Source: an uncultured bacterium (GTDB lineage: Bacteria > Cyanobacteriota > Vampirovibrionia > Gastranaerophilales > Gastranaerophilaceae). From it: a DNA stretch of 19,312 bases. The notes below the pieces were generated by a model. The model searched no databases, was not told the origin of the DNA, and was given only the letters and a program-made list of their open reading frames with translations. The stretch is from assembly GCA_900549855.1 (NCBI GenBank), contig URPS01000041.1, positions 1-19,312 of the forward strand. The letters are read 5' to 3'. The position numbers and the translations under genes are program-made. Numbering within the stretch: the stretch's first letter is position 1; every line of letters begins with the position of its first letter. Shown here piece after piece: positions 1-7,556 of this stretch.

Positions 1-41
1 GCAAATATCAAAATTAAAATGATAAATACATAATGCTCCAT
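1..41 (-). CDS. Small hydrophobic peptide, N-terminus only (possible holin-like/type I toxin)
   Basis: Reading leftward from an ATG at 41-39, the 13 visible codons give M-E-H-Y-V-F-I-I-L-I-L-I-F, an almost purely hydrophobic start, before the window ends. A purine-rich AAGGGGG lies about 9 nt upstream. A consensus promoter and a compact hairpin-rich leader precede it. Very short membrane peptides behind structured leaders are typical of the putative holin-like toxins and type I toxins of Firmicute mobile elements. That assignment is inference, since only 13 codons are seen and no antisense RNA was proven. It could also be an ordinary small membrane peptide. Confidence 0.35.
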   Translation of the reverse strand, partial: MEHYVFIILILIF

Positions 42-42
42 T

Positions 43-95
43 GGCAACGCCCCCTTTCGAGGGCAGAACTTAACCGCCTACCGTTGTAGGTTGCC
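43..95 (-). promoter_or_regulatory. Structured 5' leader of the small hydrophobic ORF
   Basis: Between the promoter and the ATG the minus strand holds a CCTAC/GTAGG stem (77-81 with 86-90, 4-nt loop). It also holds a GCCC/GGGC stem (49-52 with 61-64) that contains part of the likely ribosome binding site, and a long-range GGCAAC/GTTGCC pairing (43-48 with 90-95). Burying the binding site in secondary structure is common for small toxic membrane peptides. Whether it regulates translation here is inferred. Confidence 0.45.
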
Positions 96-121
96 TTTAA
101 GGGTGCTTACTCACCGACTAT

Positions 122-150
122 ATTTTACACAATCCTTGCCTGTTTGTCAA
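122..150 (-). promoter_or_regulatory. Consensus-like promoter, minus strand
   Basis: On the minus strand, TTGACA (150-145), a 17-nt spacer, then TAAAAT (127-122). This is a near-perfect sigma-A type promoter, placing the start near 115. It drives the leader and hydrophobic ORF running off the left edge. Confidence 0.65.
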
Positions 151-177
151 TTTAAAATCAATATATTTACTTTATAA

Positions 178-220
178 CACTGCCGAAAAATGAAAATTCA
201 GCGGTGTTTCTTTTTTTCTT
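178..220 (+). terminator. Intrinsic terminator or attenuator hairpin upstream of the resolvase
   Basis: CACTGC (178-183) pairs with GCGGTG (201-206), with one G-U, and an inner GAA/TTC extends the stem. It is followed by TTTCTTTTTTTCTTT. No plus-strand gene precedes it within the window, so it either ends an antisense transcript to the left-edge leader or attenuates read-through into the resolvase. Confidence 0.5.
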
Positions 221-237
221 TAGGGTGTACCCTTATG

Positions 238-310
238 GGATATTTTAAAATTATACCGATAGGGTCGGTTGCGCAATTTCGGGATATTCCAAAATAAAAA
301 CCGACCCTAT
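238..310 (+). repeat. Paired inverted and direct repeats upstream of the resolvase (possible res/operator site)
   Basis: A perfect 12-bp inverted repeat, ATAGGGTCGGTT at 259-270 and AACCGACCCTAT at 299-310, is separated by 28 bp. It is overlaid by a direct repeat, gggatattttaaaat (238-252) and gggatattccaaaat (281-295), 13 of 15 identical. The right arm ends just before the resolvase ribosome binding site. Small serine resolvases usually bind dimer sites next to their own gene, so this is a reasonable res or autoregulatory site. It could also be an mRNA stem. Confidence 0.5.
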
Positions 311-328
311 TTAGAAAGAGAGGACAAT

Positions 329-877
329 ATGATAATAGGATATATTCGTATCAGTACAACCGACCAGAACACCGCCCGTCAAGAGGTTTTAATGAAAGAG
401 CTTGGCGCAGAGCAGGTGTTTATAGATCGTATGAGCGGTAAGAATACCGACAGACCCGAGCTTAAACGAATGATGAGCTTTGTCCGCGAGGGCGATACCG
501 TTATAGTAGAATCAATAAGCCGCTTTGCAAGAAACACAAAGGATTTATTGGAGCTTGTAGAACGGCTTACACAGAAGCATATTGAGTTTGTCTCTAAAAA
601 GGAAGCCATTGACACCTCAACCCCGACCGGTAAATTTATGCTTACGGTTTTCGGAGCGGTTGCAGAGCTTGAAAGAGAATACATTTTACAAAGGCAGCGC
701 GAAGGTATAGCCATAGCAAAGCAGAACGGCGTTTACAAGGGCAGAAAACCGATTGAACATCCGAGGTTTAACGAAATTACTTCTCTTTGGAAATCCGGTG
801 CCATAACCGCCAGCGAAGCTATGAAACGCCTTAATATGAAACCGAGTACATTTTACCGAAAGGTCAAGCATATATAA
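329..877 (+). CDS. Small serine recombinase (resolvase/invertase family)
   Basis: A 182-aa protein with the classic layout of Tn3/gamma-delta type resolvases. The catalytic domain begins GYIRIST with nucleophile Ser9. It is followed by the SRFARNT arginine motif, the FGAVAELERE motif of the E-helix region, and a C-terminal helix-turn-helix ending in STFYRKVKHI. Length matches the family (about 180-200 aa). The ATG at 329 is chosen because AGAGAGG sits 6-8 nt upstream; a longer reading from a TTG at 269 would translate through the inverted repeat and add nothing family-like. It would resolve cointegrates or multimers, or invert DNA, at a nearby site. The upstream repeats fit such a site. It is isolated on the plus strand, bracketed by hairpins, and is probably a module of the mobile island. 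Confidence 0.92.
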   Translation: MIIGYIRISTTDQNTARQEVLMKELGAEQVFIDRMSGKNTDRPELKRMMSFVREGDTVIVESISRFARNTKDLLELVERLTQKHIEFVSKKEAIDTSTPTGKFMLTVFGAVAELEREYILQRQREGIAIAKQNGVYKGRKPIEHPRFNEITSLWKSGAITASEAMKRLNMKPSTFYRKVKHI

Positions 878-883
878 AAATAC

Positions 884-917
884 ACCGCCGATCACCTGCT
901 ATTAGGTAGTCGGCGGT
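884..917. terminator. Strong hairpin between convergent genes
   Basis: ACCGCCGA (884-891) pairs with TCGGCGGT (910-917), with an inner ACCT/AGGT stem. Reading on the minus strand it is followed by TGTATTTTTATAT, so it best serves as the end of the minus-strand operon. It can also stop the resolvase transcript, although no T-run follows on the plus strand. Confidence 0.6.
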
Positions 918-925
918 AGTAATAA

Positions 926-1006
926 TTACATATTATAATTAATCTGTTCTAATCGATTCTTGATTTCTTTATTAACTTTTTTCTGAAATTCATATGATAT
1001 TTCATA
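926..1006 (-). other. In-frame 26-codon extension beyond the stop of the zinc-ribbon/LRR gene
   Basis: Directly after the TAA at 1009-1007 the same frame stays open for 26 codons, then ends at a second TAA (928-926). The encoded segment (YEISYEFQKKVNKEI, then KNRLEQINYNM) is charged, helix-like and protein-like rather than random A+T translation. Either a recent nonsense change has shortened the gene, or the stop is read through, or the open frame is chance. Confidence 0.35.
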
Positions 1007-1633
1007 TTACCAATACTCATTGCCATTATCATACTCATCATAATCATAATCATAACTTTCAGGCATCGGATGTGATGTGAGCTCTTTCGGAATTGTAAGC
1101 TTTGGACATTCATCAAAAGTTCCTCCTACGATTACAGTAATTGTCTCGGGAATATTTACATATTTTAGATTCTTGCAACCGTGAAAAGCGCTGTTTATAA
1201 TTCTTAATGTACTCGGCATAATTACTTTTTTAAGATTTACACATCCGCTAAATGCACCACCTCCTATTTCCGTTACACCTTCTTCGAGAGTGACATTGAT
1301 TAAATTTATACAGTTTTTGAATGCGTCAATGCTAACTGTCTTTAAACCACCAGGAATTGTCACCTCTTTTAAATTAATACAACCCTCAAAAGCTCTGCGC
1401 CCCATAAAATGTAAACTTTTTGGTAAAATTACACTTTTTATATCTGCTCGATCTTTATACATCGAACTTGAAATATTGCATGCTCCCTCAGGAACAACCA
1501 AATCGATAAGTTTTTCATTTTCTGTTTCAGTTTGCTGTAACAATATATATTTTTTGGGTAGGCCGCAATGAGGACAAAATTCGGCTTTATCGCTTACCTT
1601 CCCCTTACATTCAGGGCAAATTGTCAACGCCAT
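1007..1633 (-). CDS. Zinc-ribbon plus BspA-type leucine-rich-repeat protein
   Basis: A 208-aa protein. Residues 1-28 form a four-cysteine zinc ribbon (CPEC then CPHCG). Residues of about 65-180 are repeats of the LRR_5/BspA type, with recurring units like FxGCxNLKxVxIP and an FKNC/FSGC/FHGC core. The tail is D/Y/E-rich (YDYDYDEYDNGNEYW). LRR_5 repeats usually mediate protein binding and the ribbon binds zinc; no enzymatic motif is visible. There is no signal peptide, so it is cytoplasmic. AAAGGAG lies 8 nt before the ATG, and the gene starts 18 nt after the preceding zinc-ribbon gene, as the last member of the operon. Its ribbon resembles that of its neighbour (GKxSDKAxxCPHC), suggesting duplication. 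The reading frame continues after the stop. Confidence 0.85.
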   Translation of the reverse strand: MALTICPECKGKVSDKAEFCPHCGLPKKYILLQQTETENEKLIDLVVPEGACNISSSMYKDRADIKSVILPKSLHFMGRRAFEGCINLKEVTIPGGLKTVSIDAFKNCINLINVTLEEGVTEIGGGAFSGCVNLKKVIMPSTLRIINSAFHGCKNLKYVNIPETITVIVGGTFDECPKLTIPKELTSHPMPESYDYDYDEYDNGNEYW

Positions 1634-1651
1634 TTTATAATCTCCTTTAAA

Positions 1652-1957
1652 TTATTTATCATCATCCAAATGTGGGTGTATTTTTGACCTTGCAAAGTTT
1701 TCAGTAAAGTCCGAATAATAACTACCCTTTCTGTGCGAACGCATATCCTGTAATTCCGAAAAGCTGTTATTTTTGGCACAGCTTCTATAAAATGAATAAT
1801 CATTCACACTGCTATTGGTTTTTATATTGTCGGAGTGAGGTATTAAACTGACGGTTTTTATAACGGTTTCTTTTTCAATAGAACATTTGCAATGTGGACA
1901 AATGTTAGCTTTATCGCTTAATTTCCCACCACAATTATTACATTTAATCAAACTCAT
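1652..1957 (-). CDS. Small zinc-ribbon protein
   Basis: A 101-aa protein with an N-terminal four-cysteine ribbon (CNNCGGKLSDKANICPHC, residues 6-23). It is followed by a polar region rich in Ser, Asn and Tyr without recognisable domain or membrane segment, ending HPHLDDDK. The ribbon is clearly related to that of the next gene downstream. It starts 28 nt after the helicase stop, with a GGGG box about 8 nt before the ATG, so it belongs to the same transcript. Function is unknown; an adaptor binding nucleic acid or protein is a guess. Confidence 0.75.
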   Translation of the reverse strand: MSLIKCNNCGGKLSDKANICPHCKCSIEKETVIKTVSLIPHSDNIKTNSSVNDYSFYRSCAKNNSFSELQDMRSHRKGSYYSDFTENFARSKIHPHLDDDK

Positions 1958-1985
1958 TTCAAATCCCCGTTTTAATAAATTGATT

Positions 1986-4900
1986 TTATATTTTTGTAAA
2001 ATATTTTTCTGCAGAGTATTTCATAAATACTTTATTTCCAACCTCTTTAAAATTAACAGTAAACGATTGTTCGTAATTGCTTATTACAGTACCAACTCCA
2101 TATGTGCAATGCTTCAATTTTAAACCTATTGTTATATCAGAAGACTTTACTGCATCGGTAATAGGCTTTGTCGATGCAGGCATATTGCTTATTTTACCGT
2201 TGCAACAACCTTTAATAATAATCTCCATATTAGATAAAATCATAGGGATTGGATCATCGGGCCATTTTTTGTCGCTGGGATGGATAAGAACATTGCGAGT
2301 ATTGGCAATATCAGTAACGGCAATAAGAAACTTGTCCGGATCACATGGGAGAGTTTTACGATTCCAAGAATCCTTTACCCCTGATGGAATGGTATATTTA
2401 CCCGAACGAATAACGTAGTGAAATACTCCGGCACTTTTAAGACCCAACAGGTCATCGCCAAATCTTGATTCCTTCGTTAGCAAATCAGAGACATAGCGTT
2501 TACTAACATATGATGTTGCACATTTTTTGGTGGCTTTATATATATCGTCTGCTATTTGCATAGCCAAAGAAGAATCATTTGTCTTAAACAATTGAGCATT
2601 CGTTCCGGAAGCAAAAATAAGCAAAGATTCAGCCATGCGCTGCATATTGTGAGCAAACTCGGTTTTAAAATCCGAGCCGGTAAATTCACCGATGAAAAGC
2701 AAACCCATTGCCTTCTCAAAAAAATCATTTGCTTTGGCAGGAAGATTGTTGAAAATCGGATTATTATTTCTGAATTTGGAAAGATTTTCAGATATATATT
2801 GCTTGAAATTATTATTGGTTACCAATTTTGTGGTATCGGAATCAATAACATTATCGTCGGTTTTCTCTTTGCTTACTTCCTTAGCTAATGATTGTTTAAG
2901 GCGAATAAATTCCCGCTCATCTTCTTTAGTTAAAATAGCATACTGTTCTTTTAAATCGTCTGGAATAACACGAACAAATTCGGATTCCTGTGCTCCAGCT
3001 TCATAGCAAAGGTAAAGTATATCCTTTGCACGTGTTAAAGCAACATAAAATAATCTGCGTTCTTCATTTACGGAACGCTCGCGCTCCTCTGCAAGTTCTG
3101 TACGGAGCTTTTCTATTTCATTCAGCTTTTTTACTTCAGCAAGATAACTACTTGCAACAAGACATAGTTTGTAATGGCTTTTTATGGCTTTTATGCTTTC
3201 CTCAAAACGCTCAAAGCGATCTTTTGATTTCCGTGCCCTTTTTCTAAGAAAACAGAGTTTCTTTTCTACAGTATCAAAGTCATTTTGCTTGGATTTAGTA
3301 TCATCGCCGTCTTGTTCAAGTAAACTTATTTCTTCGCTGAGAATTTCATGGCGTTCCTTATACATCATTCCATGTTTTGAAAGTTTAGCAATTTCGTCTT
3401 GGTATCTTTTTTCTAATGGAAGAATAAAATATTTATATGAATCTAAAAAAGCCTCTACTCCCTTGGCGGATAACCCAATGATATCCTTTTTTGAACAGAT
3501 TATGAGCTCTTCTCTAAATTCTTTCATGGCCTTAGCTTCGTTTCGGTCGAAATTAGGGCTTACACTTTCTTGAAGCATTGCTATAAAGCTTTCCTCTTTT
3601 ACGCTTTGCTTTAAGCGTTCATATGACTGTTTAGAATCTTGTAATGTTTTAAGTTGTTCGTTGCGTATATTAAAGTTCTGGTCTATTAATTCGGTATTAG
3701 GATATTTACCAATACTCAAACCTGTTATTAACACCACTTCATATTCGAGTCCTTTTGCATTATGAATAGTGCTGATTTTGACTCCGCTATCAAGTTCTCC
3801 TCCGGATTGATTTTCTTTTCTGGTATTGTCTTCAAAAGTTCGTAATATCTCTTTTAGTTGTTTTGCCGATACGGGCCATGGCGCTGAATTATTACTGCAG
3901 AACAGTTCGAAGGATTCAAATACCTGATCTGAATGCCTGTCATTAATTGAGTTTTCAAACAGTTCTCCGGCTTTTAATGAGTATCTGTATACTGCTTTTG
4001 CAAGGGTATCATTGTTTGGGTCACACAATTCGTCAACAAGTTTTGAGATTTTTTTAAGAGTCTCCGGCGGCTTGGATTTTCCTAAAACTACTTTTTTGAC
4101 ATGGTTTTCCGTTAAATCAAATGCATTACATATTCGCTTTACTTCACGACAAGCGGCAATAATATTATATTCATTTAAAATGCTTATAAGAGCTTTCATG
4201 AGCTTATAATTATCATTGACATCAATTTTAATTTGCTCTTTTGCTACCGGTATTTTTGCCGCATTTAAAGATTGAATTATTTTTGATTTATCGTCGTTAT
4301 TTCTTGAAAGAATAGATATATCTTCAGCGCTATATCCACTTTGAATCAGGCGTTCCACTTCATTTGTAAGATTGGTGTATTTATCATCATAGCAGGCTAT
4401 CCTGATTTTAGCTCCGGTCACCCTATTCGGTTTTATGGGTTTATCTTTTTTTGCTCTTCCGGTAATAAGATTTAAAATAACATTTCCGGCTTTGACAATA
4501 TTAGGATTGTTTCGATAATTTGTAAGTAAATAATATGTATCAACATTCGAGTCTTTAAGTAAATCTTTGATAATTAAATTGTTTGAACCTCTCCAACCAT
4601 ATATTGACTGATCGTCATCGCCAACGAAAGTGAAGTGCATAGATGTGTTATAAAAAGGTTTAAATGTTTCATTCTGCAAAACATTAATATCCTGAAACTC
4701 ATCCAATAAAATACAGTCATACCGTGATGCGATAATTTCTTTAAGTGCAGATGTAGGGTTATAAATTGCTTGCTTTACAAGATAATTTATATAAACAAAA
4801 TCATAAACAGTATGAAGTGATATTTGTTTAGCTATAAACTCGTGCAGCAAACGTTCAATTCCAGCATAGTTAATAGGCATACCGCATGCAAATTTTTCAA

Positions 4901-5996
4901 CGTCCGACATTAAGAATCTGAATTTATCGTTGGGTTGTCCGTCATCATTATAATATCGTGAGAAGATACCCTTCATGTTGTTTTCACATATAGTATCATT
5001 TAGTAAATCTCGAAGTTCCGCTCTTGTTTGCGGTGTTCTATCTAATTTGAATATAGGTTCTTCTAAGAAACCGATTTCTTGATAACATTCGCGCATAATA
5101 CCATATGTGAAAGCATCAATGGTTTTTGCGCGAATATTAGGTTTTTCTTTACCTTGGGTAAATTGCATGTAAACCGGATTAAGTATCGCTTCACCGCGTT
5201 TTTTCATATTCTCGGCAGCATTTTTTGTGAAAGTGAGAAGAAGTATACGATCAAGAGGGATTTTTTTGATCATATGTAAATAAACAAGCCGGCTTACAAG
5301 TGTTCTGGTTTTTCCGCTGCCGGCACCTGCAAGCACCAAAACATTTCGGTTTGTTCCAGCTGTAATGGCTTTGCGTTGATCCTCATCAGATGATTTGATG
5401 CTGTCAAGTTCAAAAAATTCTTCTTCTGTCATTTCAAATGTATTAACCGAATTTTTTTCCTCAAAAAATGATTGAGGATTTTGTGTGAATATAAACGGAT
5501 TGTCAATATCAATAGGGTCAGTAGGTGCATTTTCAACATTAAAGTATTCAAACGCACAACTCCCGTCAGCAGGATTATAGCTGTATTTATATGCAAAATA
5601 TTCACCATTTACCGAAACAAGACTTAAAAAGAGTTTTGGCATTATGAATTTACATCCATTAATTATAAAAATATTATTTTCATCTGTAGAATCCCAACTG
5701 CATCTACCAAAGAAATTAGCCCAATCGTCGATATTATCGGTTTGAGGAAATAATGAAATCAATTTATTGACCCTGTTATTATTTCTCAGTTTTTCAACTA
5801 ACTCAGTTGTAGAAACAATTCTGTCCTGAATGCATTGCCGAATAGCAGCATAAAGTTCTGTTTCACTATTAAGATTAATTGACATTGCATATTCGCTATA
5901 TAAAAAAGGTAAAAACTCATTAATAGCTCTAAAGAAACGGCGAGGACTACCGGTTGCTCTAAGATTGGTTATTGCCTGAAAACCCACTGCACCCAT
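1986..5996 (-). CDS. UvrD/Rep/PcrA-type SF1A helicase with HEPN-like C-terminal region
   Basis: A 1336-aa superfamily 1A DNA helicase. Visible motifs: Q-motif region DEDQRKAI (about 204-211), Walker A AGAGSGKT (223-230), motif II LLDEFQD (430-436), motif III VGDDDQSIYGWRGS (458-471), motif V STIHNAKGLEYE (742-753) and motif VI EERRLFYVALTRAKD (978-992). It is far longer than UvrD (about 720 aa). There is a 200-residue N-terminal extension of unknown fold, a charged, coiled-coil-prone insert of about 770-975 between motifs V and VI, and a C-terminal helical region of about 1080-1265 with the motif R1234-N-V-L-I-H1239, as in HEPN domains. The final 1290-1333 segment (CTYGVGTVISNYEQSFTVNF) resembles the PcrA/UvrD Tudor-like end. 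AAGGAAG precedes the ATG at 5996 by 5-6 nt, which favours it over an internal ATG at 5885 lacking a site. It starts 12 nt after the exonuclease stop and so is co-translated with it. The helicase call is certain; HEPN is motif-based inference. Confidence 0.95.
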   Translation of the reverse strand: MGAVGFQAITNLRATGSPRRFFRAINEFLPFLYSEYAMSINLNSETELYAAIRQCIQDRIVSTTELVEKLRNNNRVNKLISLFPQTDNIDDWANFFGRCSWDSTDENNIFIINGCKFIMPKLFLSLVSVNGEYFAYKYSYNPADGSCAFEYFNVENAPTDPIDIDNPFIFTQNPQSFFEEKNSVNTFEMTEEEFFELDSIKSSDEDQRKAITAGTNRNVLVLAGAGSGKTRTLVSRLVYLHMIKKIPLDRILLLTFTKNAAENMKKRGEAILNPVYMQFTQGKEKPNIRAKTIDAFTYGIMRECYQEIGFLEEPIFKLDRTPQTRAELRDLLNDTICENNMKGIFSRYYNDDGQPNDKFRFLMSDVEKFACGMPINYAGIERLLHEFIAKQISLHTVYDFVYINYLVKQAIYNPTSALKEIIASRYDCILLDEFQDINVLQNETFKPFYNTSMHFTFVGDDDQSIYGWRGSNNLIIKDLLKDSNVDTYYLLTNYRNNPNIVKAGNVILNLITGRAKKDKPIKPNRVTGAKIRIACYDDKYTNLTNEVERLIQSGYSAEDISILSRNNDDKSKIIQSLNAAKIPVAKEQIKIDVNDNYKLMKALISILNEYNIIAACREVKRICNAFDLTENHVKKVVLGKSKPPETLKKISKLVDELCDPNNDTLAKAVYRYSLKAGELFENSINDRHSDQVFESFELFCSNNSAPWPVSAKQLKEILRTFEDNTRKENQSGGELDSGVKISTIHNAKGLEYEVVLITGLSIGKYPNTELIDQNFNIRNEQLKTLQDSKQSYERLKQSVKEESFIAMLQESVSPNFDRNEAKAMKEFREELIICSKKDIIGLSAKGVEAFLDSYKYFILPLEKRYQDEIAKLSKHGMMYKERHEILSEEISLLEQDGDDTKSKQNDFDTVEKKLCFLRKRARKSKDRFERFEESIKAIKSHYKLCLVASSYLAEVKKLNEIEKLRTELAEERERSVNEERRLFYVALTRAKDILYLCYEAGAQESEFVRVIPDDLKEQYAILTKEDEREFIRLKQSLAKEVSKEKTDDNVIDSDTTKLVTNNNFKQYISENLSKFRNNNPIFNNLPAKANDFFEKAMGLLFIGEFTGSDFKTEFAHNMQRMAESLLIFASGTNAQLFKTNDSSLAMQIADDIYKATKKCATSYVSKRYVSDLLTKESRFGDDLLGLKSAGVFHYVIRSGKYTIPSGVKDSWNRKTLPCDPDKFLIAVTDIANTRNVLIHPSDKKWPDDPIPMILSNMEIIIKGCCNGKISNMPASTKPITDAVKSSDITIGLKLKHCTYGVGTVISNYEQSFTVNFKEVGNKVFMKYSAEKYFTKI

Positions 5997-6008
5997 TTGA
6001 AGCTTCCT

Positions 6009-7298
6009 TTACTCATATAATTTTTTATAACTATTATAATATTGCGGCAAATAATTAACGGATTGTATTTGCCTGCCTTGAACTCCGTATTTGGGATTGT
6101 ACCCAAAGAGATTTATGTAACAATCTAAATCATCGCACTCACTATCCATTGACTTTAGTATTTCCACCAGTGCAAGAGTGTCATCTATTGCACGATGAGT
6201 ATTAGCAACGATATTGTTTAAATTATACGCATCTATAGCATTTTCCAATTTGTGTGGATACTCTCTGCGATCTTTAAATATGGTAAGAGCATCTAACATA
6301 TCAATTTTTTTCAGCACATAATCCAAGCCTTCTCTGACTAAGGAATAATATAGAAAGCTTAAATCAAAATGAGCATTATAAGCAACTATAAGAACTTTCT
6401 CTCCGGCAAACATATTTACAAAATTATTATATACAACCGAGGAATCTAAGCCTTCTTTATTTAATTGATGATTGGTTATATTTGTCAGTTGAGTGATTTT
6501 ATAATCTAATGTCGTACCAATGGGTAGTTTAATCAAATTATCCATTTGATCTGCTACAACAATGTTTCCATTCTGTGTAATTAATTTAACAGCCGCCAAT
6601 TCAATTATTCTATTATTTATAAAATCAAGACCGGAGGTTTCTGTATCTACCGCTATAATAGAATCGTATTTATCAAATAATTTTTTGAGAGGATACTTTT
6701 CAACTATCGGTTTAATAGTTGATTCAGATGTTAAATTTATCATTTCTTGAAAGTTTTTTTCATAATCTGCTTTGGCCTTATAGTTTCCTTTTTGAGCCGC
6801 TTTAAGCCACCACTTTTTTGCCAAATCCTCATTTTCTTCTTCTTCATCGTAAAAATAGTGATATCCTAACCAATACATAGCTTCCGAATCACCATTTTCA
6901 GCGCCTTTTAATAAATCGCTGACATCAGTTGATGCAGAGTATATTGCGGTAGTTATTTGTTCATTAATAATACTGCTTACAGGATATCCGCAATTCGGGC
7001 AGTATTGCTGATCTAAAGAAACCGAAGCACCACATGCAGAACATATTAACGAATTTAATGTAGCTGATTTTTCAATATTAGGCTGATTTTTTTTAATATA
7101 GTCAATGGGGCAACCACATTCAAGACAATACTCTTCAGACATCTTGACTTTCGCAGAACATTCAGGACAAATCAGTAGGGTTTCTTCTGTATCTACAGGC
7201 TGATTGTTTTTGATGAAATCTATAGGGCAGCCACATTCTGAACAGTATTTATCAGATTCATTAACATTACAATTATTACATTCAGGACATATAAACAT
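6009..7298 (-). CDS. Triple zinc-ribbon, Sel1-like, DEDDh 3'-5' exonuclease
   Basis: A 429-aa protein. Three four-cysteine zinc ribbons follow in tandem at about 4-23, 44-63 and 86-103; the first two are near-duplicates ending CGCPIDFI and CGCPIDYI. One Sel1/TPR-like unit (about 124-178, GDSEAMYWLGYHYF, then AKKWWLKAAQKGN) comes next. A DnaQ-type exonuclease domain (about 210-385) has ExoI VDTETSG (D218, E220), ExoII YNAHFD (D312) and ExoIII HRAIDDT (H368, D373), so all DEDDh residues are present. It should degrade DNA or RNA 3' to 5' with two metal ions. I chose ATG 7298, with GGGAG 8 nt upstream, over a GTG at 7313 that overlaps the stop of the preceding gene. Position directly before a helicase suggests unwinding-coupled degradation, by analogy only. 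Confidence 0.93.
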   Translation of the reverse strand: MFICPECNNCNVNESDKYCSECGCPIDFIKNNQPVDTEETLLICPECSAKVKMSEEYCLECGCPIDYIKKNQPNIEKSATLNSLICSACGASVSLDQQYCPNCGYPVSSIINEQITTAIYSASTDVSDLLKGAENGDSEAMYWLGYHYFYDEEEENEDLAKKWWLKAAQKGNYKAKADYEKNFQEMINLTSESTIKPIVEKYPLKKLFDKYDSIIAVDTETSGLDFINNRIIELAAVKLITQNGNIVVADQMDNLIKLPIGTTLDYKITQLTNITNHQLNKEGLDSSVVYNNFVNMFAGEKVLIVAYNAHFDLSFLYYSLVREGLDYVLKKIDMLDALTIFKDRREYPHKLENAIDAYNLNNIVANTHRAIDDTLALVEILKSMDSECDDLDCYINLFGYNPKYGVQGRQIQSVNYLPQYYNSYKKLYE

Positions 7299-7312
7299 TA
7301 GAATTTCTCCCA

Positions 7313-7522
7313 CTAAAACTCATCATCAAAATTATTTTCAAAGTAATCATCATACGGTGATTCATCATCTAAAGCATCAATATCAAAATCAATATCTTTT
7401 TCATCTTCATCATCGAAATCATTTTCTTCAGATGAAAAAGAATCGGCTGGTTCATTTTCTAATTCTTCTTGCATTCTTTGTAGATTTCCGCTAATAAGCA
7501 TGAATTTCATAAAATCATCCAT
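7313..7522 (-). CDS. Small highly acidic protein, first gene of the operon
   Basis: A 69-aa protein, not recognised. The first 20 residues look like a short amphipathic helix (MDDFMKFMLISGNLQRMQEE). The rest is extremely rich in Asp and Glu with aromatic residues (for example DFDDEDEKDIDFDIDALDD). AGGAG sits 8 nt before the ATG. The exonuclease ATG follows 14 nt after its TAG, so it is translationally linked. Such composition is seen in DNA-mimic inhibitors and in chaperone-like or antitoxin proteins; any of these is a guess. Being first in the operon and straight after a regulated leader is compatible with a control subunit. Confidence 0.75.
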   Translation of the reverse strand: MDDFMKFMLISGNLQRMQEELENEPADSFSSEENDFDDEDEKDIDFDIDALDDESPYDDYFENNFDDEF

Positions 7523-7556
7523 AATAAAATCTCCTTATGATTTGTAATAATCGGCA

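Noticed and set aside
5783..5885. Internal ATG at 5885 as the helicase start
   Set aside because: There is no Shine-Dalgarno before it, whereas AAGGAAG is correctly placed before ATG 5996, close behind the exonuclease stop.
7298..7313. GTG 7313 as exonuclease start
   Set aside because: GGGAG is positioned for ATG 7298. The GTG overlaps the stop of the preceding gene and has no upstream box.
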